Assembly (NCBI RefSeq): GCF_020541225.1
Contig: NZ_CP045889.1
Location: forward strand, 620,001-684,000
DNA length: 64,000 nucleotides
From: Candidatus Steffania adelgidicola
GTDB lineage: Bacteria; Pseudomonadota; Gammaproteobacteria; Enterobacterales; Enterobacteriaceae
Direction of reading: 5' to 3'
This document shows, piece after piece, positions 46,528 through 60,103 of this stretch. The notes beneath the pieces were generated by a model. The model worked only from the letters and a program-made list of their open reading frames with translations, was not told where the DNA came from and did not search any database. The stretch's first letter is position 1. The number at the start of each line of letters is the position of its first letter. A program made the position numbers and the translations under genes.

Positions 46528-47486
46528 AATAGATAATTCCTTTTTAATACAGGTTTGTGTATTAGTGAGATGATTGAATTTTGTACGCGACTATGCGGGC
46601 AGTCGCAATAAGATATCTTTAGATAGCCGATTCCTAAAAAATATTGTGTTTTCGACATCATTTAATTTTAACTGTATATCAATGTTGATTAGGAAAAATG
46701 TTTTTATAGACCTGATAATATTATGTTTGAGATTCTCTGAGAGAAGTTAAGTAATTTATATTAAAAATATTATTTACGTATATTACGGTTTTTCGAACTT
46801 ATGTAATCGAGTTAATTTCAAGTTCATACTTTATTCAATGTTTTATAAAGTACTGATATATATGTTTTTAACATGAAGGCAGTTAATCATCAACAAGTAC
46901 AAGAATAAAAATATAGACTCTAATTTAAAGATGCTGTTCTTATTCTTCATGGTTTGATTTAAATCAAGAAGAATGCTTATGGCATTCGTGTATCGTTCGC
47001 TTTAGAACGTGCGCTAAGAGTCTTTTGTTGTGTAATGATGAATATAAAATACTTAGTAAAAATTCCCTTTGTATTCAAAACAACCGATTATTCCTTTGAA
47101 TTTCAGCGTATAATAATGTTAGAAAAATATTTGTACCATCAAGAATCTAGATTTATTACTGAGGATATCAGCGATACTCAGAGACATCATCTGTTTTGAT
47201 GGATTGGGTATTAAATTCTGAATAAAAACATAAATTATATTCACGCTAAGTCGACTTATAAGAATGCTGTTAGATAATCAAAAGTCTTGTAATGACTTTA
47301 CTTTTCAACCGATTTATAAATAAATCGGGGTTAGAAGCGTAAAGTTTTATCACGGGTGATGAACCCTGAGGCATGCAAAAGAAAACAGTACAATTTTTTA
47401 TAAAGAAAGCGAAGATGAGTGTTTTATTTTATACATCTTAAAAGATGTATAATATGGCTTAGTGTTTTTTCTCATTCATCCCGACC
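46528..47486. other. 960-bp spacer where pyrB would be expected
   Basis: No PyrB signature (carbamoyl-phosphate loop, HPLPR motif) could be found on the minus strand. Only the 30 bases before pyrI might echo the last PyrB codons, which is not convincing. A cruciform-like element, ATTCTTC with GAAGAAT enclosing TTGATTTAAATCAA, lies near 46940-46975. Confidence 0.5.
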
Positions 47487-47812
47487 TTGAGTAATCATCT
47501 GCTTTCTGACCGTTGTATACAAATAGATAATCTATTTAGTCGTCTGACCAGCGAAAGTCCCGCAACTGACACGCTTGCTTATAATCTTTTACAAAAAGAT
47601 AAAGGGTATTATAAAATAACGGTAAGCGTTACATCTTATACGCAAGATGCACTGGATATTTTTTACTCAATAACCACCATCCTATCCTGGGAGCCAGGTT
47701 CAAGATGAAGAAAACAAAGCAGCTGAAACGACTGGAAAAGCCGGTATAAAATGGTTTCATTATGGCATTGAAAAACTAATTTTTCATCAATTTTTAACTT
47801 TAATAATTTAAC
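47487..47812 (+). pseudogene. small heat-shock protein (IbpA/IbpB family) pseudogene
   Basis: A 73-codon stretch reads IDNLFSRL, then YNLLQKDKGYYKITVSVTSY, aligning with FDRLFNHL and [20 protein letters not shown] of E. coli IbpA. After a stop near 47708 a shifted frame continues DEENKAAETTGKAG and IKWFHYGIEKLIFHQFLTL, matching [25 protein letters not shown]. The C-terminal alpha-crystallin strands are missing. It could derive from ibpA or ibpB. Confidence 0.72.
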
Positions 47813-47921
47813 AATAAAATAAGTTATCAGGACATATGCCGAAGTAAAAATAAGATAGGAGTTAGTGAGTCAAGTCTTTATAATGCATACCCAAGTGTTA
47901 ATCCTCCATGGAGATTTTCCT

Positions 47922-48641
47922 ATGCGACCAGCAGGTAGAAGCGTAGAGCAATTACGTCCAGTAACTATTACTCGTCATTTCACTCAACATGCGGAAGGAT
48001 CGGTGTTAATAGCACTCGGAAAAACCTATGTTTTATGTACTGCGACGGTAGAAGAAGGTGTACCCCGCTTTCTAAAAGGGAAAGGTCAAGGTTGGATCAC
48101 TGCCGAATACGGCATGCTACCGAGATCAACCCACGTCCGCAATCTTCGAGAGGCAACAAAAGGTAAGCAGGGTGGTAGGACTTTAGAAATTCAGCGCGTT
48201 ATCGCCCGTTCGCTGCGCGCAGCAGTGGATTTGAGCAAGCTAGGTGAACACACGATTATTTTGGATTGCGATGTTTTACAGGCAGATGGTGGTACACGTA
48301 CGGCATCTATTACTGGTGCTTGTGTCGCGCTGGCTGAAGCTTTAGTTACCATGCAACAGAGAGATCAGCTCAAAACCAATCCAATCAAAGGATTTGTCGC
48401 GGCAATTTCAGTGGGAATGGTAGGAGGGGAAGCTGTTTGTGATTTAGAATACTCAGAAGATGCAGCAGCTGACACTGATATGAATGTAGTAATGATGGAA
48501 GATGGTCACATCATTGAGTTGCAGGGAACCGCAGAAAAATCGCCATTCAGCCAGCAAGATCTTAATACGCTAATTAAATTAGCTAGTAGTGGTATTGATG
48601 CCTTGATTAATATACAAAAAACTGCGATGGAAAGAGAGTAA
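47922..48641 (+). CDS. rph: ribonuclease PH
   Basis: Phosphorolytic 3'-5' exonuclease that trims tRNA 3' ends. With the ATG at 47922 it is 239 aa (E. coli 238) and begins MRPAGRS as in the family; GGAGA lies 7 bases upstream. A longer frame from 47865 would add 19 unrelated residues. [41 protein letters not shown] and [19 protein letters not shown] are conserved. Unlike E. coli K-12, the C-terminus is not frameshifted. The pyrE gene, usually next to it, is not here. Confidence 0.95.
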   Translation: MRPAGRSVEQLRPVTITRHFTQHAEGSVLIALGKTYVLCTATVEEGVPRFLKGKGQGWITAEYGMLPRSTHVRNLREATKGKQGGRTLEIQRVIARSLRAAVDLSKLGEHTIILDCDVLQADGGTRTASITGACVALAEALVTMQQRDQLKTNPIKGFVAAISVGMVGGEAVCDLEYSEDAAADTDMNVVMMEDGHIIELQGTAEKSPFSQQDLNTLIKLASSGIDALINIQKTAMERE

Positions 48642-49032
48642 GTTAGCGAGATGTTTGAATGTTTCGTATCTTGTGATATAATATGGTATCGTTTAATATT
48701 TTGAATGGCATTTCAAAATCTATTCATTCTATAAATAATTATTTTAAATACCTTATTTTAAAATATTCTGTTTTTATAGATAAAGATAGTCTAGTTTTCT
48801 TGCCTTTAATATCGCTAAAGAGTATGGATTTCCTCAGCGAAGCATTTCCAATATTAATTTCAGGAAAAGTTATCTCATAAGGAAGATATCCAGACCTTTT
48901 CAAAAAAAACATAAATTTGATTTAGATATATATAAAAGAAAAAATACAATGAAAGGAGGGTGTAATCTCTATACTCTTTTTGTGCTCTAAACGATCAAAT
49001 CAGAGGACACCCTTTTTAGTTGTGGATTCAGG
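48642..49032. other. 391-bp spacer between convergent rph and ptsI
   Basis: No gene. crr, which follows ptsI in enterics, is absent and no remnant was seen. It holds the terminator-like element at 48957-49017. Confidence 0.55.
48957..49017. terminator. possible bidirectional terminator rph/ptsI
   Basis: AGGGTGT (48957-48963) pairs with ACACCCT (49007-49013), followed on the plus strand by a T-run (49013-49017), with A/T-rich flank on the other side. The loop is long (over 40 bases) with a partial inner stem, so the call is weak. Confidence 0.35.
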
Positions 49033-50760
49033 TCAATGAATCTTTTTTTCTTTCATAAAGTTATTGACTAGGTTCATTAACTCAATCGATGTTGGAAGAG
49101 ATAAGGCTTTCTCTGCTAGTATCTTAGCCTCAATAAAATTAACGTTGCGAATTATTTTCTTTATGCGTGGTATAGAGATTGCACTCATGCTGAATTCATC
49201 CAGTCCCATACCAACTAGAAGTAGGGTAGCTCGTTCATCTCCAGCCAGCTCACCACACATGCCGGTCCATTTACCTGCAGCATGCGATGCGTCAATAACT
49301 TGTTTAATTAACATGAGTACAGCCGGTGACATAGGATTATATAAGTGAGAAATAAGCTTATTACCTCGATCTACAGCAAGAGTATATTGAGTTAGGTCAT
49401 TTGTTCCAATACTAAAGAAATCCACTTCTTCTGCAAGATGCTGCGCGATAACCGCTGCAGCAGGTGTTTCCACCATCACGCCAACTTCAAGGTTATCATC
49501 AAATGCTTTTTTTTCTTTACGTAGTTGCGTTTTTAACAGAGAGAGCTCTAGCTTAAGTATCCTCACTTCCTCTACGGATATAATCATAGGATACATGATA
49601 CGTAACTTTCCAAATGCAGATGCTCGTAAAATTGCGCGTAGCTGTGGATGTAATATTTCTTTACGATCTAGTCCAATACGGATTGCCCGCCAACCCAGAA
49701 AGGGATTTTCCTCTTTCGGAAAATGCATATACGCTAGATCCTTATCGCCGCCGATATCCATAGTTCGCACAATAATTGCACCTGTGCGAATGGATTCTGC
49801 TATCGCTTTGTAAGCTTGAAACTGTTCTTCTTCACTGGGCAAGAAATCACGGTCCATAAAAAGGAATTCCGTACGATAGAGGCCCACACCTTCCGCGCCG
49901 TTACGTTCCGCTCCGGCCACGTCACGTAGAGTGCCAATATTAGCGCAAATTTCCACTCTATGACCATCAAGCGTGATGGCAGGAAGATCTTTTAGTTTTG
50001 CTAGTTCGCTTCTTTCATTGTTATACTGACTTTTTAGTGCTTTGAGTTTTTGGAGTATCGCTGGTTTTGGATTGATATAAATCTGGTTATTAATGGCATC
50101 TAGAATTAAATAATCGCCATTCGTGACTTGTTTAGTAATCGTACCCGTCCCAACGATAGCCGGCAGCTCTAGAGAGCGCGCCATAATGGATGTGTGAGAA
50201 GTCCGACCACCGATATCAGTAACAAATCCCATTACTTTGTCGAGATTTAACTGCGCTGTTTCTGAAGGTGTTAAATCTACAGCTACCACGATGGCTTCTT
50301 CATGAATTTCGCTTAGGTCTGTAATAGGGATGTCAAGAATATTGCGTAGTAAACGTTTACCAATATCGCGTATATCGATAGCGCGTTCTTTTAGGTATGC
50401 GTCTTCAAGCTCTTCTAGAGCTTTAGCCTGTGTTTCAATCACGGTATAGACAGCTGCATCTGCTTTCATGAGATCTTCTTTAATAAGAGCTATAATATCC
50501 TGTTCAAGTTCTTCGTCTTCTAACAGCATGATATGACCTTCGAAAATAGCTTCCTTTTCTTCCCCAAAGATTTTACCTGCTTTATTTTTAATTGCTTTTA
50601 GTTGCGAAGAGGTTTTATCGCGTCCAGAAAGAAAATGTTTAATTTCCCGACTAACCTGGTTTTCGGTGATCTTGTGCCGATTGATAATGACCTCATCTAC
50701 TTTCAGTACAAGAGCCTTACCAAAGGCGATACCTGGTGATGCTAAAATGCCTGAAATCAT
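49033..50760 (-). CDS. ptsI: PTS enzyme I
   Basis: Cytosolic phosphotransferase that takes phosphate from PEP and passes it to HPr. It is 575 aa, as in E. coli. The phosphorylated His189 lies in [14 protein letters not shown]; the PEP-binding domain has [45 protein letters not shown] and the cysteine motif [13 protein letters not shown]. It is 49 bp after ptsH. crr, the third gene of the enteric operon, is missing. A sugar-specific PTS enzyme II is not in the window. Confidence 0.97.
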   Translation of the reverse strand: MISGILASPGIAFGKALVLKVDEVIINRHKITENQVSREIKHFLSGRDKTSSQLKAIKNKAGKIFGEEKEAIFEGHIMLLEDEELEQDIIALIKEDLMKADAAVYTVIETQAKALEELEDAYLKERAIDIRDIGKRLLRNILDIPITDLSEIHEEAIVVAVDLTPSETAQLNLDKVMGFVTDIGGRTSHTSIMARSLELPAIVGTGTITKQVTNGDYLILDAINNQIYINPKPAILQKLKALKSQYNNERSELAKLKDLPAITLDGHRVEICANIGTLRDVAGAERNGAEGVGLYRTEFLFMDRDFLPSEEEQFQAYKAIAESIRTGAIIVRTMDIGGDKDLAYMHFPKEENPFLGWRAIRIGLDRKEILHPQLRAILRASAFGKLRIMYPMIISVEEVRILKLELSLLKTQLRKEKKAFDDNLEVGVMVETPAAAVIAQHLAEEVDFFSIGTNDLTQYTLAVDRGNKLISHLYNPMSPAVLMLIKQVIDASHAAGKWTGMCGELAGDERATLLLVGMGLDEFSMSAISIPRIKKIIRNVNFIEAKILAEKALSLPTSIELMNLVNNFMKEKKIH

Positions 50761-50809
50761 AACGTTACCTTACTTATGACATATTTTGAGTAAAATACCA
50801 AGCTGACTC

Positions 50810-51067
50810 TTATTCAAGCCCTACCATTAGTTTCACTAAGTGTTCAACTGCCTGTTTTTCATCCTCACCTTCTGCAGCGATAGTAACGATGCTACCCTTT
50901 GTTAAACCTAGGGTTTGTAGTTTAAATAGGCTTTTTGCGCTAGCGCTTTTGCTATTTGAGTGTACTGTGATTTCGGAAAGAAAGCTTTTGGCTTCCTTGA
51001 CAAACTGGGCGGCGGGACGCGTATGCAGACCATTAGGAGCGGTAATCATAACGTCTTTCTGGTACAT
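50810..51067 (-). CDS. ptsH: PTS phosphocarrier protein HPr
   Basis: HPr carries phosphate from enzyme I to the sugar-specific enzymes. It is 85 aa as in E. coli. Active His15 is in [20 protein letters not shown], and Ser46 is in [15 protein letters not shown]. It heads the ptsHI pair, downstream of a 385-bp spacer that separates it from cysK as in E. coli. Confidence 0.97.
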   Translation of the reverse strand: MYQKDVMITAPNGLHTRPAAQFVKEAKSFLSEITVHSNSKSASAKSLFKLQTLGLTKGSIVTIAAEGEDEKQAVEHLVKLMVGLE

Positions 51068-51452
51068 TTAATTTCCCCAACTTATTAGTTAATATGAGTG
51101 TTATGGAACTAAAGTGTAGGTTAAGAAATTTACTTTAGTTTATATTTTGATCACAGAGTTCACGGTGCAATTGTGGGCCATATTCTTTTTGATAAGAGTA
51201 TCAGTGTATGAAGTGTTTTATTGTCCCGGTTAGGAAAAAATTCTTTTGGTATTGACAATTCTTTCACGGTTTATGGAGAGTCTTCAGACTCGTATATATA
51301 TTGATTTATCATTATAATAAGCAGTATGATTAATTTTATGCTTGGGATTAAGTATTCACTTAAATACAAGACGGGACCAATAAAATCAATTCGCGATAGG
51401 TTAGAAATATGATCAAGTCCACAAAAATGACTATAGTAGGTATGCTGATGAT
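51068..51452. other. 385-bp spacer cysK-ptsH
   Basis: It should hold the ptsH promoters. A CRP-like half site (TGTGATC, minus strand, near 51150) is visible, but a full site and clear -35/-10 boxes are not. A small 6-bp hairpin (GAGTCT, AGACTC) lies near 51280. Confidence 0.4.
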
Positions 51453-52409
51453 TTAGGCAAAGTCAATAGAGTTAGAAAATAGCACAGTACTAAGATATCG
51501 CTCGCCGGAAGAGGGTAGTATTACCACAATGTTCTTGTTAGCAAAGTCTTTCTCTTCTTGTAATTTCAGCGCCGCCGCGAGGGCGGCGCCAGAGGAAATT
51601 CCGGCTAGGATGCCTTCTTCTTCCATCAATCGGCGCGCAGTAATAATCGCTTCATTATTAGTAATTCGCTCTACCCGATCAATAAGAGTTAGATCTAAAT
51701 TTTCAGGAACAAAACCTGCCCCGATTCCCTGGATTTGATGTAAACCTGCCTTGATTATATCACCAGCTAGAGTCTGTGTGATAACTGGAGAGGCACTTGG
51801 CTCCACCGCAACTATAAACACATTTTTCCCCCGAGTGTGTTTTAAATAACGACTTACACCCGTAATGGTACCGCCCGTGCCTACGCCAGCAATAAATACA
51901 TCTAACTTTCCGTCAGTATCTTGCCAAATTTCTGGGCCAGTAGTTTTTTCATGGATTGCTGGGTTGGCTGGATTACTAAACTGTTTTAGCATCAAGAATC
52001 GATCGGAATCAGTTTCAACAATTTCCTCCGCTTTAGCTATAGCCTCTTTCATTCCTTTTATACCATCAGTTAATACTAGATTAGCACCTAGCGCCTTCAT
52101 GAGCTTACGCCGCTCACTGCTCATTGTGTCAGGCATCGTTAGCGTTAGCTTGTAGCCACGAGCTGTCGCCACATAGGCTAATGCAATTCCCGTATTACCA
52201 CTGGTCGGTTCCACAAGCTCTACTCCAGGCGTTAGGACTCCACGTTTTTCCGCATCCCAAATCATATTGGCACCAATTCGGCATTTTACACTGAAACTAG
52301 GATTACGGGATTCCACCTTCGCTAAAATGCGGCCATTACCAATACGGTTTAAACGAACTAGCGGGGTGTGTCCGATAGTCTGTGAATTATCTTCATAAAT
52401 TTTGCTCAT
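51453..52409 (-). CDS. cysK: cysteine synthase A (O-acetylserine sulfhydrylase)
   Basis: CysK makes cysteine from O-acetylserine and sulfide with PLP. It is 318 aa (E. coli 323), with a shortened and altered C-terminal tail after [14 protein letters not shown]. The PLP lysine is Lys42 in [31 protein letters not shown], the phosphate-binding [15 protein letters not shown] and [14 protein letters not shown] are intact. The order cysK-ptsH-ptsI is enteric. Confidence 0.97.
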   Translation of the reverse strand: MSKIYEDNSQTIGHTPLVRLNRIGNGRILAKVESRNPSFSVKCRIGANMIWDAEKRGVLTPGVELVEPTSGNTGIALAYVATARGYKLTLTMPDTMSSERRKLMKALGANLVLTDGIKGMKEAIAKAEEIVETDSDRFLMLKQFSNPANPAIHEKTTGPEIWQDTDGKLDVFIAGVGTGGTITGVSRYLKHTRGKNVFIVAVEPSASPVITQTLAGDIIKAGLHQIQGIGAGFVPENLDLTLIDRVERITNNEAIITARRLMEEEGILAGISSGAALAAALKLQEEKDFANKNIVVILPSSGERYLSTVLFSNSIDFA

Positions 52410-55085
<2,676 letters not shown>

Positions 55086-55717
55086 TCCTGGCGTAAACAG
55101 CGTACTCTTAGTACCGAGCTATGCGGTAGTTGGGTTGAATATTTTTTTTAAAATTATCCCCCTCTTCCGAGTTTCGGGGGATGGCTTCGCTTTCCTTGTG
55201 ATGAAGTAAATCTTACTAAAACCAAATAGAGATATCAGATGCACTATAATACATCCATCGATCTTGTATCCTATTTTTATGTTAAGTAGTGATAAAATTA
55301 TTTACTGTGCACTAGTATAAAGAGAAAGCTCTTGAGTAACCTTTTTTTTCTAATATAAAACGGGATGCATTAATCACTATATCTAAAGCTATCTGTTTTT
55401 CATAAGCCTTACTCTTTTCTATTTTCTTACTTATGGCTATCTTTGCTTTATTAAATGGAGAAATGACGAGTGTATTGGAAAGTATTTGATGAGAGATATA
55501 GTTTGTATAACGACTTATGCATACTCTGACTTTTATAAAAAGTCATAATATTGTTTTATATATTAATTTAACGAAGTTATAAACAGCAGTGCTATTATGA
55601 AGGTATTCTACCTACCGTCCTCTCGCATTGACTAGAATACATCAAATATATAATTAAAACTACTTCGATAGTATCTGTATAAATTACTCATCAATACTAA
55701 TAATGGTGATCTCAGCA
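55086..55717. other. 632-bp spacer between convergent argG and rep
   Basis: No gene. A 7-bp hairpin (ATCCCCC at 55156-55162 with GGGGGAT at 55176-55182) lies 70 bp after argG and may help end its transcript, but no T-run follows. Confidence 0.45.
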
Positions 55718-57745
55718 CTACTCAATTAACTCTGCGTGTTTTGCCAGTTGGGCACGAAGCTTCGCTAGATGACTAAGACCGTGGTTCATCTTATCCTCGG
55801 CGCTGACCGATTTACCGACTTGCTCCCAGTGTAAATCATTTTGTGGTAGCTCCCGTAAGAAACGGCTTGGTTCTGGTTTAACTAATGCACCATATTGACG
55901 CCTTTCACGGCACAGGGTAAAGGTTAACTCTTTTTTAGAACGGGTTATACCAACATAGGCTAAACGGCGTTCTTCTTCAATATTATTATCTGCGATACTA
56001 TTTTGATGCGGTAAGATCCCTTCCTCCATACCGACTAAGAATACATAAGAGAATTCTAATCCCTTAGAAGCATGTAACGTCATTAATTGCACTTGATTTA
56101 AGTCTTCTTTGCTCGCATGATGCTCTATCATATCGCGAAGAGTAAAATGAGTCACTACCTGTTCTAGGGTCATCGCCTCATTCAGATGGGTTCCAGTAAG
56201 CATTTCGGTTATCCAACAGTATAGAGTATTTACATTTTTTATCCGAATTTCTGCCGCTTTAATACTGCGAGAACTCTGATATAACCATTTATTATAGTCA
56301 ATATCTTCGATAAGTTTTCGAACTACTATTAGCGGTTCCTGCTCAGCCTGATGCGCGAGACACTTGAGCCATTGGGTAAACTGTTGTAGTGATTTAAGCC
56401 CCCTCCCGCTTAACGTTTGCTCTAGCCCAAGATCGAAACTAGCTGTGAATAGACTCTTTTCCCGGTGTGTTGCCCAGGCACCTAATTTCGCTAGAAGTGC
56501 TGTACCGATCTCTCGGCGAGGGTGATTTACTACCCGTAAAAATGCACTATCGTCATCAGGGTTGGTGAGGATGCGTAGATAGGCGAGAATCACCTTAATC
56601 TCTGGGCGTGAACAAAGCGATTTTCCCCCGGAAATTCGATAAGGAATACGGTTTTGTATAAGCATCTTTTCAAATAGTCCTGATTGGTAATTGTTGCGAT
56701 ACAGAATAGCGTAATCACTATAGGAAGTCTTTTTAAGAAATTGATGGGTAATTAGCGATCCCACGACTCGTTCGGTTTCATGAATTTCATTATTAGCGGT
56801 GATAACCTTTAGAGGTTCGCCATGATCCATTTTAGAAAACAGTTTTTTTTCAAAAATATGAGAATTATTAGCAATGAGCGCATTTGCAGCATTTAGAATT
56901 CGCTCAGTAGAGCGGTAATTCTGTTCCAACTTGATCACCATAAGAGATGCAAAATCTTTCTGGAGAAGTGCTAAATTTCTTGGCTGAGCGCCACGCCAGG
57001 AGTAAATGGACTGGTCTTCATCGCCCACCACAGTAAAACAGCCGGTTAACCCAACCAGCAGCTTTATCAATTCATACTGACTAGTATTTGTATCTTGATA
57101 TTCATCCACCAACAGATAGCGAAGCTGGTTTTGCCAGAATTCGCGAATGGTATTATCATGTTGTAACAGTTTGGTAGGGCGCAGAATTAAATCATCAAAA
57201 TCAAGAATATTACAGGCAATCAAATGATTGTTATAAAGCCTATAAAAGTGAGCGAAAAGTTTATCCTTCTCCGAATGGCTAGCTGCCTCCGCTTGTGCCG
57301 GTAAGAACAGATCATTTTTCCATTTGGAAATGGTGGAGATAACCTCGTTTAGTAAATCTTTATCTCCTTTCAGCCATGGTTCAGTAAGTTCTTTAAGTAG
57401 TGCTAACTGATCTTCCTCATCAAATAGGGAAAATTTCTCCTTTATACCAATTGCTTTATATTCTCGCTGAATAATTGCTAATCCAAGAGTATGGAATGTG
57501 GCGACGGTTAATCCACGCGCCTCATTTTGACCTAATGTGTGTATTACTCGTGCTTTCATTTCACGCGAGGCTTTATTAGTAAACGTAACCGCCGCAATAT
57601 GGCACGGTTGATAACCACAGTGGCGAATTAAATAAGCAATTTTATTTGTGATCACCCGGGTCTTACCCGCACCAGCCCCGGCCAGCACCAGGCAGGGTCC
57701 GGTAACACATTCGACGGCTTTCTGTTGACTCGGATTAAGGTGCAT
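55718..57745 (-). CDS. rep: ATP-dependent DNA helicase Rep
   Basis: A 3'-5' superfamily 1A helicase that clears proteins and restarts replication forks. With the ATG at 57743-57745 it is 675 aa (E. coli 673), beginning [20 protein letters not shown]. Motif [14 protein letters not shown], motif [10 protein letters not shown], motif [20 protein letters not shown], motif [14 protein letters not shown] and motif [13 protein letters not shown] are intact. A 25-residue longer frame from 57820 is disfavoured. uvrD was distinguished by the Rep-like C-terminus ([16 protein letters not shown]). Confidence 0.95.
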   Translation of the reverse strand: MHLNPSQQKAVECVTGPCLVLAGAGAGKTRVITNKIAYLIRHCGYQPCHIAAVTFTNKASREMKARVIHTLGQNEARGLTVATFHTLGLAIIQREYKAIGIKEKFSLFDEEDQLALLKELTEPWLKGDKDLLNEVISTISKWKNDLFLPAQAEAASHSEKDKLFAHFYRLYNNHLIACNILDFDDLILRPTKLLQHDNTIREFWQNQLRYLLVDEYQDTNTSQYELIKLLVGLTGCFTVVGDEDQSIYSWRGAQPRNLALLQKDFASLMVIKLEQNYRSTERILNAANALIANNSHIFEKKLFSKMDHGEPLKVITANNEIHETERVVGSLITHQFLKKTSYSDYAILYRNNYQSGLFEKMLIQNRIPYRISGGKSLCSRPEIKVILAYLRILTNPDDDSAFLRVVNHPRREIGTALLAKLGAWATHREKSLFTASFDLGLEQTLSGRGLKSLQQFTQWLKCLAHQAEQEPLIVVRKLIEDIDYNKWLYQSSRSIKAAEIRIKNVNTLYCWITEMLTGTHLNEAMTLEQVVTHFTLRDMIEHHASKEDLNQVQLMTLHASKGLEFSYVFLVGMEEGILPHQNSIADNNIEEERRLAYVGITRSKKELTFTLCRERRQYGALVKPEPSRFLRELPQNDLHWEQVGKSVSAEDKMNHGLSHLAKLRAQLAKHAELIE

Positions 57746-57885
57746 AAGTAATTCCCGGATAAAAGAGCAATGAGAAAAGAAGATGATTGCAGGAGAAAGT
57801 AGTGCCAAGGTTAATCTCAAGAATGCTTGGGTTAGAGATTAGTATACATAAATATTACTGTTTCTGTCATAGGGTTAAATAACCT

Positions 57886-57910
57886 CGTAAGAGCCTTACG
57901 TATTATTTTT
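57886..57910 (+). terminator. intrinsic-terminator-like hairpin
   Basis: CGTAAG, loop AGC, CTTACG, then TATTATTTTT. It is in the plus sense, opposite to rep, with no gene known to end here. Confidence 0.5.
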
Positions 57911-57949
57911 CCCTCGACCTTTTGACTTTTTTAAGTAACAACACCACGA

Positions 57950-57974
57950 CTGCTCTAGGAGAGCAGCTGTTTTT
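57950..57974 (+). terminator. second intrinsic-terminator-like hairpin
   Basis: CTGCTCT, loop AGG, AGAGCAG, then CTGTTTTT. It is a compact 7-bp stem with T-run, in the plus sense, 50 bp after the previous one. Confidence 0.55.
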
Positions 57975-59288
57975 CATAGAGTGTTGTTTGATCAGTTTCC
58001 TTAATAAGAAAGTGGGTTTTATCTATCTTGTTTCATATAGACTCCCCCCCTTATTCTGCCGGATCCTGATACTTTTTCTGTATATAAATCTATTCTTGCG
58101 CATAAGTGTTTTTTTTGTTGTTTGTCTGTGACATTAAGAAGATGGCTTTATCTATATGTACATTAGAGATAACGTTTTTTAGACCCAATGAAGATAAAGA
58201 GACAAATAATGGTCGAAAACACATAAAAAACATAAAAGTTATAAAAATATGCTATCTACTAGTGATAGACTTATTTGTTTACCTGAAGACGTATAACATC
58301 TTCTAAAAATAGCACTATTAGTCTCAATGTTACAGTACTACTTGTGTAATTGCAAAGAGCATATCCCGATATATAGCTATGAGTTATTGATGCATATATG
58401 AAAATGTTACGCGATATGAATCAGATAGCATGTCCACACTATTTTTTACAGATTTCTAGATCCCCCTTCACGTTAATATTCTTTCCTTTTATAAAAGATT
58501 TACAGACACATACCGATTAAATACTTGAGAAAAGTATCAATCAATAATATTAATTTTAATAATTCGGGGTATAGTAACTATAGCTAAGGCTATAGTGTCC
58601 TATGTAAAATAGATAGACAGTATTTTTCTACTACTAATGTCATAACAAAAATATCTGATGCTAAGCAATGATAAAAAGCGAGTGGAAAAACGCTAAAAAT
58701 GAAGATATGTGTATGGATTGTATTTTTAATCAATATGTTAGTTTAAATGCACTTATGGCAAGTGCAAATCTTCTCATCATTTTCAGCGATAAATACATGG
58801 CTAAGTTATCGCTATAGTTGTTATCTGTTTAAAAACGAGTGAACTATAGTTTATTTATATGAATATAACCTAAAGTTTGTAGAGAATAGAATGAATTTCG
58901 ACAACAGCATTGAGATTAAGAAGGGAGTCTCTATGTTAAAAGAGATACCTGTGTTCCTCTCCTTACAGAACGTGAGCTGAAGACACAACTGTTATATCTG
59001 GTTTCTCTTTGACTAAGAGAAGTATCTTATTGTTCTGTATCATATCTTTGATATGGAGTATCATTAATTAGTTTACATTAGCAGAAGGCAATCGATTTAT
59101 TACTAAAATTGAATTTACAATTATTAAACAATATATAGTAAAAGCAATCTTGTGATCCTTGGGTAGTAATAAAAATCACGTTTATTAAATTAGCACGATT
59201 TACTGATTATAACGACTATAATACCGGGGAGTCCCCGGTATTACTGGGTTTTGAAGTTTTATTTTCGACCATAAAGCAGCAGAACGAC

Positions 59289-59963
59289 TCAAACAATGTT
59301 AAGATATTTATGCATTTGCATCGAAAATCGCCAATTTCGGGCGATGCATGTTGCGATACATAAGCGGGTGGCTATTTCTTTCCTGTTTACTGGCTGTAGT
59401 GCAATAATCCGTTTTTTTTCATCTTTTATAGATTGAAGTAGTGTATCCAGTTCATCAATATCGCGTTGCCGAGATACGGGATACTTGATTTCATCACTAC
59501 GGCTTAGCGCCTGGGTTAGTAGAGGTAGTCCGCCTCGCATGTTAATCTTGGGTGACAACGTCACCCAGGTTTTCAGTGTGCACTGAACAGTTTGAGTACC
59601 ACTTGTTTCAATTTGACATGTAAATCCGCATAGTTCTAGTGTATCAGTTAACGGCATAAGATTATATAAACAAGGCTCTCCTCCAGTTATTACTACATGC
59701 CTTGCAGTCCAGGCTTGCTTCAGGATCATCTCGATAATCTCTTCCTCCTTAAGGTTAGCCCAGCAACTGCTAGCGGCGTTTTTTAGTAGTATTGCCTCCC
59801 TGTGGACTTGATTAATTGGGGCCTTTTCCCAGGTATGTTTAGTATCACACCAGCTGCATCCTACAGGACATCCCTGCAGACGAATAAATATCGCCGGCAT
59901 GCCGCTGAAATGGCCTTCACCCTGGAGTGTCTGGAAAATCTCATTAAGTGGGTAGTACCGCAT
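59289..59963 (-). CDS. queE: 7-carboxy-7-deazaguanine synthase
   Basis: QueE is a radical-SAM enzyme that makes the 7-deazaguanine ring for queuosine. It is 224 aa (E. coli 223). The variant cluster motif with three Cys is LQGCPVGCSWCDTKHTWE; VVITGGEPCLYNLMPL and CQIETSGT are conserved, and the C-terminal NWRFSMQMHKYLNI matches E. coli. It lies 140 bp downstream of eno, as in E. coli, and complements queA and tgt at the other end of the window. Confidence 0.95.
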   Translation of the reverse strand: MRYYPLNEIFQTLQGEGHFSGMPAIFIRLQGCPVGCSWCDTKHTWEKAPINQVHREAILLKNAASSCWANLKEEEIIEMILKQAWTARHVVITGGEPCLYNLMPLTDTLELCGFTCQIETSGTQTVQCTLKTWVTLSPKINMRGGLPLLTQALSRSDEIKYPVSRQRDIDELDTLLQSIKDEKKRIIALQPVNRKEIATRLCIATCIARNWRFSMQMHKYLNIV

Positions 59964-60103
59964 ATAAATCTCATGATGACAGGTTCGGATAAAACTTACG
60001 TGTTATTTCCCGATGGAACAGCCATGGGAACTGCAGTTGGCTCGAATGATTTCAGTTTTTTCGAGAAATACGAAACTAGTTAGTGACAGCGTCGCACCTA
60101 GGT

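Larger units (their letters stand above)
57746..59288. other. 1.5 kb non-coding spacer rep-queE
   Basis: Short frames near 57922-58306 lack similarity and ribosome-binding sites. Two terminator-like hairpins in the plus sense (57886-57910 and 57950-57974) lie directly upstream of rep without a plus-strand gene before them. Confidence 0.45.

Noticed and set aside
46540-46600. Last codons of pyrB before pyrI
   Set aside because: The resemblance is a handful of residues with a stop inside; not distinguishable from chance.
48683-48880. 65-codon frame after rph
   Set aside because: AT-rich composition, no similarity; not crr.
57922-58306. Two 66-69 codon hydrophobic frames
   Set aside because: T-rich DNA gives such frames by chance; one starts inside a terminator-like hairpin.
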